Assembly (NCBI GenBank): GCA_003854985.1
Contig: RQOG01000150.1
Span: 1 to 64,000 of the forward strand
From: Calditrichota bacterium
GTDB taxonomy: Bacteria; Calditrichota; Calditrichia; Calditrichales; Calditrichaceae
Direction: 5' to 3'
DNA: 64,000 nucleotides
Shown here: piece after piece, positions 48,524-56,737 of the stretch
How positions within the stretch are numbered: the first letter of the stretch is position 1
Layout of the letters: each line of letters opens with the position of its first letter
Position numbers and translations under genes: made by a program
Notes under the pieces: generated by a model
What the model saw: only the letters and a program-made list of their open reading frames with translations
Told to the model about the DNA's origin: nothing
Databases searched by the model: none

Positions 48524-48871
48524 CTAGTTAAGAGATTTTATGGCTTCATCGATAGTTGACGCCTTTCCGGCGTAACTGAAAAGCCCCATAATGGTTAGTG
48601 TTTTTTCAATGGAAGAATCCATATCCGTAAAGTACAATTTTCCATTTACTTCATTTAATTGCTCAATAATCTCTATCATAAATGAAATACCGATGGAGTT
48701 AACAACTTTTGATTTAGCAAGGCTGATTACAACTTTTTTTATACCATTTTTAAAATGCTTGTTGAATTCATTGGAGATTTGCTCGCCGCCATAGTTATTG
48801 ACATATCCATCGGTTTTTAATACCAGACAGTCATTATTGATTTCTGAAGTTAAGTTAAATTCAGCTTCCAT
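48524..48871 (-). CDS. STAS-domain anti-sigma factor antagonist (RsbV-like)
   Basis: 115 residues, a single STAS domain: NDCLVLKTDGYVNNYGGEQI, then VVISLAKSKVVNSIGISFMI with the conserved phosphorylatable Ser before the Gly-Ile (NSIGISF), and KLYFTDMDSSIEKTLTIMGL. In partner switching the unphosphorylated form binds the HATPase kinase and frees its target. GAGGGG precedes the ATG. Immediately downstream of the kinase gene (12 nt) and upstream of the phosphatase (21 nt). Confidence 0.93.
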   Translation of the reverse strand: MEAEFNLTSEINNDCLVLKTDGYVNNYGGEQISNEFNKHFKNGIKKVVISLAKSKVVNSIGISFMIEIIEQLNEVNGKLYFTDMDSSIEKTLTIMGLFSYAGKASTIDEAIKSLN

Positions 48872-48883
48872 TTTATCCCCTCT

Positions 48884-49300
48884 TTAAACCAGGTTTTTTA
48901 TTAACGTTATTTTGGTTCCGTTTTCATTAGATTCGATCAGAAAATCATCGGACATGGATTTCATAATTTTAAGACCCCAGCCCCGTTTGTTTTCCGTGCC
49001 CATTTTTTTAAGGATATCCGGCTCCTCTACCGATTCGGGTTTGAAGCCCTGTCCGTAATCCCTTACGAAAATTACGAGTTTTTCCTTGGTCATTGTAAAT
49101 TCAACGTCTACTTCCATTTTTTCCTTACCGGAATGCTCAATTGCGTTAATAATCGCTTCAGTGACAAGAATTCTTGCTTCGCCTATTTTTTCATCGCTTA
49201 TGCCAAGATGCCTGGCCATTTTATCCAGACCCTCTACAGCAACCAATTCGATATCAGGAATATCCGGCAGAGTCATTTTCAATTTTACATTATTTTCCAT
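48884..49300 (-). CDS. RsbW/SpoIIAB-like anti-sigma serine kinase
   Basis: 138 residues, a HATPase_c_2 domain. N-box LVTEAIINAIEHSGKE, G1 VRDYGQGFKPES and G2 KRGWGLKIMKSMSDDF are intact; no dimerisation histidine, so it is a Ser/Thr kinase of STAS proteins rather than a histidine kinase. Known relatives bind and silence a sigma factor or other effector. It lies 44 nt downstream of the membrane phosphatase and directly before its STAS substrate. No cognate sigma factor gene is adjacent. Confidence 0.92.
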   Translation of the reverse strand: MENNVKLKMTLPDIPDIELVAVEGLDKMARHLGISDEKIGEARILVTEAIINAIEHSGKEKMEVDVEFTMTKEKLVIFVRDYGQGFKPESVEEPDILKKMGTENKRGWGLKIMKSMSDDFLIESNENGTKITLIKNLV

Positions 49301-49344
49301 TCCAACCTCGGTTTATTATTTTAAACCATTTTTATTTATACTTT

Positions 49345-51486
49345 TCAATTCTTCATTTTAATGGCAACAAAGGTAATATCATCCTGAGGATCGGCATTAT
49401 CCATCCATTTGACACCGGCAGTTTCCAGATTACTAATAATTTCTTTTACGGATAGATGAGCGGAATTTTTGAAAATTTCCTGTATTCTTTCATAGCCAAA
49501 CATTTCTTTCCGGGCATTGAATAATTCGGGAAGGCCGTCGCTCATAAGCAAAATTGTATCCCCTGGATTGATATTTGTTTCCTTTAGCTGATAATCATAT
49601 TCGGTAAAGGCGCCTAAAGGCATTCCCTTTATCAGATATTCTTCTACAATACCTGTTTCTTTTCTGTATAAAAGGATTGGCGGCATCCCCGCAGACGATA
49701 TCTGCATTTTATTTTTATTAATTTTCATCAATGCCATGCACATGGATAATAAACGCAGATCCATTTGTTTTAAACATCGGGTCATCTCCTTGAAGGTATA
49801 CAAAATATCGGGATTCTCCGCATGGGCATTAAAGAGACTCTTGGAAGCGGTAACAACGGTGCCGGCTTTCATACCATGTCCGGTAGCGTCGCCCACAACG
49901 ATAGTAAGTGTGCCGTCTTTACCTACATGAAAATCATAATAGTCTCCTCCCACTTCGGTTGCGGTCTTCATATATACGGCAATATCGAGATATGGTAATT
50001 TAGGCAGCTCTTTGGGAAGCAGGGATAATTGTAACTGACGGGCTTCTTCCAGCTCTTTGGTTTTACGCTCATGTTCTGCCTGCATAGCTCTACTCTGGGC
50101 TTCGGCGGTTTCCGCTCTTAATATAGCCTCCCTGGCTGCCGCTTTTTCCTGTTCGGATTTAAGCGTAAGTTCTGCATTCTGTTTTTGATGTTCCAGTTCT
50201 TTTCTTGATAATTCCTTTACCGTATCCAATTGTTTGATCAAATCAATATTCGTGGAAGCAATGTCGCGTGCCAGATAAATGGACATGGAGATAGGAATAC
50301 AGAATAAACCCATTATAAACAGAATAAACACAATCAATGTATTTACTTTTATTAGAGTAGAACCTATTGCAAACAGCATTAATATAAAAACCACAAAAAC
50401 CATAACTCCGGATCCAATAATCCAGGCGCTTTCCTTTTTCTTTCTGATGGCAATAAAAATAATTCTTAAGCTTTCCAATGCGGCCAGTATGATATACGTG
50501 TATAAATTTAATTCGATAATTTTTTCCGGTATATAGAGAAATAGCATAATGATTGTTATCAGGGAATAAGCAAGAGAAATCCAGAACATCTTAACGATTT
50601 TTTTATAAAAAATAGTATAAAGAAAACCCAGATAGGACCAAAGCGTGAGCACAAGCGCCATGCCGGATAATATACTCCAGATGATTATCCATGTGAGATT
50701 TGTGGATAACGATCGTGAAACCATTTGACAGCAAAAAATCATGGCGATAAATAAGGTAAACAGAAAATAGTATAAATTTTCCTGCTTTCTGGAATAAAAA
50801 ATAAATAGAAAAAGATAGAGAATGGCTAAAGACAGAAAAATACCCGAGATTCCTATATTCACACTGTAAGTGGAAATTTCATTTAATACGCTTTGTTTTA
50901 TCACGGTGTTCAGATTTGCTAATATGAAATTAAACCCGGCTCTTCCCAGCCATTTGTTAAACCATTCCGGATCTATAGCGGCTTTATAATTGGAATACCG
51001 TATAGCAATCGTATATAAAGTATCATCGGCAAGTTCCAGCGTCATTGGAATCGATATTCTAGTTTGTTGTACTTCTTCGCTGTCAGGATCGGTTGATATT
51101 CTTCCTAACTTAGCAACTACTTTTCCATTTAAATAAATTTCAGAGGCGGCGATCTGTTCTATCCGGAAACCTATAGCTTTGTTTTTTAAAGATGAATCGA
51201 TTCGTATTGTTTTTCTAAACCAGCCTATTCCGGTCCAGTTTATACTATCCATTTGTTCTATGGGCATTTGAGGATCAAGTAATTCCCAGCCGGAATCATC
51301 AAAATCAGCCGCGGCCCAGGTCGAATCGTCTCCCGGATGATATCGCCATGGCTGATCCAGTCTTATATCCCCTTTTTGTAAGGAATCTGCGCTTACAAAA
51401 ATAATATCTGTTGCATTAGCAAAAGAATATAGAACCGATAAAAATGAAAAGATAAGCAATACTGGTAGTTTCTTTTTAAGGTTCAT
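49345..51486 (-). CDS. 7TMR-DISM sensor with SpoIIE-type phosphatase domain
   Basis: 713 residues. A signal peptide (~1-25) precedes a galactose-binding-like extracytoplasmic domain (~40-195: LDQPWRYHPGDDSTWAAADF, GIGWFRKTIRI, GKVVAKLG) and seven transmembrane helices (~210-415). An Ala/Glu-rich coiled coil follows (~420-485), then the PPM phosphatase (~490-713: EVGGDYYDFHVGKDG, VVGDATGHGMKAGTVV, LMSDGLPELFNAR, DPQDDITFVAI). It can pass an outside signal to the STAS protein. First gene of the partner-switching operon. Confidence 0.92.
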   Translation of the reverse strand: MNLKKKLPVLLIFSFLSVLYSFANATDIIFVSADSLQKGDIRLDQPWRYHPGDDSTWAAADFDDSGWELLDPQMPIEQMDSINWTGIGWFRKTIRIDSSLKNKAIGFRIEQIAASEIYLNGKVVAKLGRISTDPDSEEVQQTRISIPMTLELADDTLYTIAIRYSNYKAAIDPEWFNKWLGRAGFNFILANLNTVIKQSVLNEISTYSVNIGISGIFLSLAILYLFLFIFYSRKQENLYYFLFTLFIAMIFCCQMVSRSLSTNLTWIIIWSILSGMALVLTLWSYLGFLYTIFYKKIVKMFWISLAYSLITIIMLFLYIPEKIIELNLYTYIILAALESLRIIFIAIRKKKESAWIIGSGVMVFVVFILMLFAIGSTLIKVNTLIVFILFIMGLFCIPISMSIYLARDIASTNIDLIKQLDTVKELSRKELEHQKQNAELTLKSEQEKAAAREAILRAETAEAQSRAMQAEHERKTKELEEARQLQLSLLPKELPKLPYLDIAVYMKTATEVGGDYYDFHVGKDGTLTIVVGDATGHGMKAGTVVTASKSLFNAHAENPDILYTFKEMTRCLKQMDLRLLSMCMALMKINKNKMQISSAGMPPILLYRKETGIVEEYLIKGMPLGAFTEYDYQLKETNINPGDTILLMSDGLPELFNARKEMFGYERIQEIFKNSAHLSVKEIISNLETAGVKWMDNADPQDDITFVAIKMKN

Positions 51487-51632
51487 CGGGCAAAAGTTTC
51501 CTTCTGTATAGTTTTTCTATAAAATACGACTATAATTTCGATTGAAACCAATTTAATGTTTAATTCCGGTAAGAATCAACAGAAGGTTAAAATATAAGAA
51601 AATTGTAAGGCAATATAATAGCGAGTTTTTGT

Positions 51633-52196
51633 TTATGACCAGCGGACCTGGTATTCCGTACAGTCGTCGCCATCAGCTAAAGATTTGGTCATTTCCACGC
51701 TTAATTCCTTGCTTTTACCGGTAATTTCCAGTGCTCTTTCCATCCATCCGCCAATGCGGTATTCAACTAATCTGTGAATGCCGGGGAAATGCGGAATTTG
51801 TAAAACAGCAAATCCCTTTTCATTGGTGGGGACTTCCATCGTCATAGGTGTATAATAATTGGGAATTACAACCGAAGCTCTGCGGATAAAATAGTTTACA
51901 GAACCCATTTTTACAAAAACCCGGAGAACTCCGCGTAATCCATAATCTGCACTGAATCTTCCAAACTGCCAGGCGGCTTTAAAATCCCCTTTATAAAATA
52001 AATTACATAATAATTCAGTCGGCCTGATAAATACTTTTTGAATATCAAACCATTTATTCACGGAAATTGAACTTTTATAAATCTCACGAACATCTGGCTC
52101 GAGTTTCGATAACCACTTTTCCACCCCGTCATCACCGAAATTCTCTCTAACAAACATCGGTACAGTGACAACCGCTAATCCGCTGACTTCAACCAT
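51633..52196 (-). CDS. TIGR02265/DUF2378-like protein (V4R/HNOB-like fold)
   Basis: 187 residues from ATG 52196, chosen because GGAGG lies five bases upstream (an ATG at 52208 overlaps that site). The pattern GLAVVTVPMFVRENFGDDGV...FKAAWQFGRFSADYGLRGVL...MGSVNYFIRRASVVIPNYYT and the end DGDDCTEYQVRW resembles the TIGR02265 family, known mainly from myxobacteria and related to V4R/heme-NO-binding folds. No obvious heme-ligand His. A small-molecule or signal sensor is possible. Its promoter region is separate from the partner-switching operon 146 nt downstream. Confidence 0.6.
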   Translation of the reverse strand: MVEVSGLAVVTVPMFVRENFGDDGVEKWLSKLEPDVREIYKSSISVNKWFDIQKVFIRPTELLCNLFYKGDFKAAWQFGRFSADYGLRGVLRVFVKMGSVNYFIRRASVVIPNYYTPMTMEVPTNEKGFAVLQIPHFPGIHRLVEYRIGGWMERALEITGKSKELSVEMTKSLADGDDCTEYQVRWS

Positions 52197-52459
52197 TTTA
52201 TCCTCCATGAAACTTAAAGTGGTTTTAATATTATGTTTGCAAAATACTGTATAAAAATTCTAAAAAAAATACTCGTCACCGTTTATAAAAACTTTATAAT
52301 GGATCTGATGACAATTTCTTTTCTGCATTGTTTATTATAATGCAGGCATTCAACGATTTTTTATTGAGTTGAGAAATACATTTTTTTTAATTATTTTGAT
52401 GAAAGCTTCAAAAGATGAAAAATTGCCTTTCAATCGATATTATTGAATAAGGATATGCC

Positions 52460-53296
52460 ATGCTAAACATTGACAAAATCCGTTCCATTTTTCATCCTAC
52501 CGATTTTAAGAAAAATAATTCCATTGCTATCGCCCATGCCATTCGTTTGTCAATTATTCTTAATTTACCTTTGACTATCCTGTATGTGGGCAAGCTTGAG
52601 AAAACAGAATGCAGAAAAATACTCTATAATTATTTAATAAAATGGGAACTATGTAAAGAAAAGGAATCAATAACAGAAGCTCTTAAAAGACTTAAAATTA
52701 AAATCCTTATTGCTGATAAAATGGAAGGCAGCCTGCCGGATATTGTGCTGAACAAGCTAAAAACCATTTCCGACGTCTTACTTGTAATGGCAACCGCCGG
52801 TCGTGAAGGACTGCCCCGATGGCTTCATCCGTCAAGAGCGGAAGAAATTGCCCGACAATCAAAGCTGCCTACCGTTTTTGTACCTGAAAAGAGTAAAAAA
52901 CAATACCTGGCTTCTGAATCGGGTTATGGTTACAAAAAAATACTGGTGCCTATCGATCATAAACCAAATCCGCAAGTCGGCATCCACTTTGCGCATCAAT
53001 TAGTCGGTTTAAGCGATGCGGTGGCTCAGATCATAATCTTTCATGCCGGTGAAATAATGGATATTCCGCAGGTTGAAATTCCAAAGGCGGAAAAATGTAT
53101 CTGGCGAAAGCTGCACGAACCGGGCGATCCTGTTACTAATGTAATTAATACAGCGAAAGAATTTGACGTAGATCTGATAATAATGGCTACTGCCGGACAT
53201 AAAGGTTTTATGGATGCGCTTCTTGGCAGTGTAACCGAAAAAGTTATCAGACACGCCCTTTGTCCGGTTATTGCAGTTCCTGTTCAAAATCCATGA
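52460..53296 (+). CDS. Universal stress protein, two Usp domains
   Basis: 278 residues with two UspA domains in tandem. The first (~1-145) starts RSIFHPTDFKKNNSIAIAHA and ends in a loose ATP-loop version (ATAGREGLPRWLHPS, then KLPTVFVPE). The second (~155-275) is canonical: KKILVPIDHKPNPQVGIHFA, DLIIMATAGHKGFMDALLGS, VTEKVIRHALCPVIAVP, with the Gly-rich ATP-binding loop. Cytosolic, no membrane segments. Probably monocistronic, since tRNA-Sec with its own fold follows 57 nt later. Confidence 0.93.
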   Translation: MLNIDKIRSIFHPTDFKKNNSIAIAHAIRLSIILNLPLTILYVGKLEKTECRKILYNYLIKWELCKEKESITEALKRLKIKILIADKMEGSLPDIVLNKLKTISDVLLVMATAGREGLPRWLHPSRAEEIARQSKLPTVFVPEKSKKQYLASESGYGYKKILVPIDHKPNPQVGIHFAHQLVGLSDAVAQIIIFHAGEIMDIPQVEIPKAEKCIWRKLHEPGDPVTNVINTAKEFDVDLIIMATAGHKGFMDALLGSVTEKVIRHALCPVIAVPVQNP

Positions 53297-53353
53297 AATC
53301 CTTTTATAAGCATTGCATCTTTTGTTATTTAGTTTTAATATTTGTTATTTATC

Positions 53354-53445
53354 GGGAGTAGTTGGGGCCCGGTGGCTCCCCCGGTCTTCAAAACCGTGTG
53401 TTCCGTCATTGGGCGGAAGGTGGGTTCGACTCCCATTTACTCCCG
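53354..53445 (+). tRNA. selC: tRNA-Sec (selenocysteine, anticodon TCA)
   Basis: A 92-nt tRNA with the bacterial Sec architecture. The 8-bp acceptor is GGGAGTAG with TTACTCCC (one G-U pair). A 6-bp D-stem, GGGGCC with GGCTCC, closes a 4-nt loop CGGT. Anticodon loop CTTCAAA has TCA at 53388-53390. The long variable arm is TTCCG(53401-53405)/CGGAA(53414-53418), and the T-arm is GTGGG-TTCGACT-CCCAT (5 bp). Discriminator G, CCA only partly encoded. It decodes UGA as selenocysteine with SelA and SelB, which are not in this window. Confidence 0.95.
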
Positions 53446-53672
53446 CAATTTTTTGTTTTCCCCCCCCATATTATTATGAAGTGTCATTCTTTCAAACAGA
53501 TTAATTAAAACTCCAGGACGACTTTGGATTCCCTCCGGAGTCTTTGAATTGATATTCCAACATAGGAATCAGTGAAGTCCGTTACTGTATTTTTATAAAG
53601 AAATAATATATATTTGTTTTATTTTTAAAGCAGTTTAAAAGTCTGTATCACGTTCTCTGGAAGGACCTTTTA
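53446..53672 (+). other. Intergenic region after tRNA-Sec
   Basis: It holds a T-rich stretch and an 8-base C run (53460-53467), then several weak imperfect hairpins around 53515-53575 (for example ATTCC-AACATA-GGAAT). No ORF with support and no SECIS-like element tied to a UGA that I can identify. GGAAGGA at its end is the mgsA ribosome-binding site. Confidence 0.5.
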
Positions 53673-54131
53673 ATGGAGAGCGTTTTTTCGGTCAGAATGC
53701 AAAAAAAGAAAAATATAGCGCTAATTGCCCATGATAATCGTAAACAGGATCTTTTAGAATGGGTTCGATTTAATAAAGATATTCTGCTAAAACATAAACT
53801 TTATGGAACCGGGACAACAGGCGGATTAATTTCCGAAAAAACCGGGCTGGATGTGTTTCGTTTTAAAAGCGGCCCATTAGGCGGCGATCAGCAGATCGGT
53901 TCTAAAATTGTTGAAGGCAAAATAGATTTTGTTATTTTTTTCTGGGATCCAATGGAAGCTCAACCGCATGATGTGGACGTTAAAGCTCTTTTGCGTATCG
54001 CCGTTGTTTACAATATTCCTATTGCATGCAACCGTTCTACGGCGGATTTTTTAATTACATCATATTTAATGGAAAAGGATTATACTCGTCAATTAATTGA
54101 CTACTCAAAAAGAATAATGACCGGAAAATAA
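53673..54131 (+). CDS. mgsA: Methylglyoxal synthase
   Basis: 152 residues. MgsA converts dihydroxyacetone phosphate to methylglyoxal and phosphate, a bypass of lower glycolysis. Active-site blocks: IALIAHDNRKQDLLEW, LYGTGTTGGLI, the phosphate-binding GPLGGDQQIGSKI, FFWDPMEAQPHDVDVKALLR with the catalytic Asp, and IPIACNRSTADFLI. Length is normal. GGAAGGA precedes the ATG at 53673; ATG at 53697 is also possible. Confidence 0.95.
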   Translation: MESVFSVRMQKKKNIALIAHDNRKQDLLEWVRFNKDILLKHKLYGTGTTGGLISEKTGLDVFRFKSGPLGGDQQIGSKIVEGKIDFVIFFWDPMEAQPHDVDVKALLRIAVVYNIPIACNRSTADFLITSYLMEKDYTRQLIDYSKRIMTGK

Positions 54132-54258
54132 TAATAGAATTTTAAATCTTTACTATCGGAATCATTTTTCAGTTTGTTTATAATAATTTCAAATACTAAC
54201 TTTATTAACATTATAGATGACTTCTGAATAATGAACGAATGACTTGAAGAGGAAAATT

Positions 54259-56679
54259 ATGCTAAAACAATGTATTGTTCCCGTAAAAAAACTTCGAAAA
54301 CAGATTAATGATAATCTTATTCCTGCAGATACAACCGCCGATATTCCATCTTTAACAACAGTTATAGGTCAGGATCGTGCGGTTGATTCCATCAGTTTTG
54401 CTCTGGAAATCGTAGATTCGGGATATAATATATTCGTAACCGGACGCTATGGAACCGGGCGAACGACCATTGTAACCGACCTGCTGAATAAAGTCTCCAA
54501 AAAAATGGATGTTCCTGATGACTGGGCTTATGTATTTAATTTTAAAAATCCGGATGCACCAAGCGCTTTACATTTTGCCCCGGGAAAAGCCTCAAAATTT
54601 AAACAGCGTTACGAACGGCAGATATCTACCTTATCCATAGACCTTAAAACAGCTTTTGAATCAAAAAACTATACAGAGCAAAAAAACAGTATTATCGAGC
54701 AGGCACAGCTTCAAAAGCAAAAAATCTTTTCCAATCTGGAAAAAGAAGCTTTGGATTCAGGCGTTCAGATAAAAACATCCAATCTTGGATTCATTACCCT
54801 GCCCATGAAGAACGGCGAGCCGATGAGCGCAGAAGCTTTTCAGACTCTTTCATCTGCTGAACGTAGTGTTATAAACAATAATATTGAAGAAGTTCAGAAG
54901 AAAATTCAGGAAACCGCTCGTGTTGTTCATAATATTGACCGGACCATGGAGAACACTCTTGACGAACTGAATCAAAGTGTCGCCCGTTATGTGGTTAATA
55001 CACACTTTACACCGATGATCGAAAGCTATAAAAACCAGCCCGATGTAAAGCAGTATTTAGAGGATGCCGCTGAAGATATCATAAAAAATGTTGAATTCTT
55101 TACCGGCACCGAAGAAGCCGATCAACAGCAGCTGCCTTATAAGCTCGATAAATATCAGGTAAATGTCCAAATCGATAATTCCGGTCTTAAAGGCGCGCCT
55201 GTGGTATACGAAACAAATCCCACCTATAACAATCTGTTCGGCCGTATTGAGAAAAAGGCTTATCAGGGATATGTATATGCGGATTATACCATGATCAAAC
55301 CCGGTTCTCTTCTTCATGCCAACGGCGGCTACCTGATTATCGATGCTGATCAATTACTTAAACATCCATATTCCTATGAGGCTTTAAAACGCTCTTTAAG
55401 GTCCAGAAATATTTATATCGAAGACATTCAGGAGTTTTATGGCTTTACTACGGCTGCAGCCTTAAAGCCGGCTTGTATTCCGCTACATGTAAAAGTTATT
55501 ATGATCGGTCGGCCGCAAATATATCAGCTTCTTCATAATTATGACGAAGAATTTCGCAAGATTTTCAAAGTACGCGCCGATTTCGATGTTGAAGTCAAAG
55601 AAAGTAAATCGACAATTAATAAATACATTCAGTTTATATCCCGGGTTGTTAATGAAGAAAATCTATTACACTTAGACCGTTCAGCGATAATTGCCGTTAT
55701 AGAACACGGTTACCGATTGGCAGATCACCAGAAAAAAATGTCTATACAATTCGGTGAAATCGTAAAAATTATTCGTGAATCGTCCTTCTGGGCAAAAAAA
55801 CATAATCATAAGATTGTGCGTGCCAAGGATGTTGAATATGCCATACAATCCAAAATATACAGACATAATTTAGTCGAAGAAAAGGTTCATGAAACCATCA
55901 TGGATAAGTCAATAAAGGTTGATGTTAAAGGATCTGTTGTAGGACAGGTCAACGGTTTAGCCGTATATGACTTGGGTGATTATTCCTTCGGCCGTCCTTC
56001 CAGAATTACCGTAAATACCTTTATTGGCAGTCGTGGAATTATTAATATCGAACGGGAAGCCAAGATGAGTGGGAAAATTCATGATAAAGGCGTGCTTGTC
56101 TTAACAGGTTACTTTTATCAAAAATTCGGCGAATCCATGCCGCTTTCGTTTTCCGCTTCCATTACTTTTGAACAGAATTATGGCACAATAGATGGAGACA
56201 GCGCTTCTTCAACCGAACTGTATGCGTTGCTTTCTTCCCTTTCGCAAGTGCCTATCGATCAGGGAATTGCCGTAACAGGTTCGGTTAATCAAAAAGGAGA
56301 GGTGCAGGCCATCGGAGGGGTAAATGAAAAAATAGAAGGTTTCTTTAAGGTCTGTAAAGCCCGACGTTTAAACGGAAAACAGGGTGTGATCATACCGGCA
56401 TCCAACGTGGAAAACCTAATGTTAAATGATGAAGTGGTTACAGCGGTAAAAAACGGGAAATTCCATATCTGGGCTGTAAACAAAATTGAAGAAGGCTTAC
56501 AAATACTGACCGGCCAGAATTGCGGTCAGATCCATAAAGACGGCGCTTATACCAAGAATTCTATTTTTGAAAAAGTCCGGTTAAAATTGATAGAGTTTGC
56601 CAAAATTTCGCATCAGTTCCAGAAAAGTCTTGGCAAACCGGATGAGAAAAACGACGAAACAACGGATGAAAAGGATTAG
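54259..56679 (+). CDS. Lon-like ATP-dependent protease (AAA_32/LonB-type)
   Basis: 806 residues from ATG 54259, which has AGAGG six bases upstream (TTG at 54244 is the longer option). The N-terminal AAA domain has a P-loop GRYGTGRTT, with Arg68 where Lys is usual, followed by a long coiled-coil insertion (~110-260). The second AAA part includes HANGGYLIIDADQLL and IGRPQIYQLLHNYDEEF. The C-terminal Lon protease domain (~560-770) has the Ser of GDSASSTELYALL and the Lys of GGVNEKIEGFFKVC, the Ser-Lys dyad. This soluble subfamily (YcbZ/LonH-like) is distinct from classical LonA. Substrates unknown. Confidence 0.9.
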   Translation: MLKQCIVPVKKLRKQINDNLIPADTTADIPSLTTVIGQDRAVDSISFALEIVDSGYNIFVTGRYGTGRTTIVTDLLNKVSKKMDVPDDWAYVFNFKNPDAPSALHFAPGKASKFKQRYERQISTLSIDLKTAFESKNYTEQKNSIIEQAQLQKQKIFSNLEKEALDSGVQIKTSNLGFITLPMKNGEPMSAEAFQTLSSAERSVINNNIEEVQKKIQETARVVHNIDRTMENTLDELNQSVARYVVNTHFTPMIESYKNQPDVKQYLEDAAEDIIKNVEFFTGTEEADQQQLPYKLDKYQVNVQIDNSGLKGAPVVYETNPTYNNLFGRIEKKAYQGYVYADYTMIKPGSLLHANGGYLIIDADQLLKHPYSYEALKRSLRSRNIYIEDIQEFYGFTTAAALKPACIPLHVKVIMIGRPQIYQLLHNYDEEFRKIFKVRADFDVEVKESKSTINKYIQFISRVVNEENLLHLDRSAIIAVIEHGYRLADHQKKMSIQFGEIVKIIRESSFWAKKHNHKIVRAKDVEYAIQSKIYRHNLVEEKVHETIMDKSIKVDVKGSVVGQVNGLAVYDLGDYSFGRPSRITVNTFIGSRGIINIEREAKMSGKIHDKGVLVLTGYFYQKFGESMPLSFSASITFEQNYGTIDGDSASSTELYALLSSLSQVPIDQGIAVTGSVNQKGEVQAIGGVNEKIEGFFKVCKARRLNGKQGVIIPASNVENLMLNDEVVTAVKNGKFHIWAVNKIEEGLQILTGQNCGQIHKDGAYTKNSIFEKVRLKLIEFAKISHQFQKSLGKPDEKNDETTDEKD

Positions 56680-56737
56680 TTATTAAATAAATAAAACGAA
56701 TGTTACCCTCCGATACGGCATTAAATTGGGGGTAGAA

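Noticed and set aside
53313-53504. Short + strand ORF of 63 residues
   Set aside because: It runs straight through tRNA-Sec and the C8 tract; the tRNA explains the sequence.
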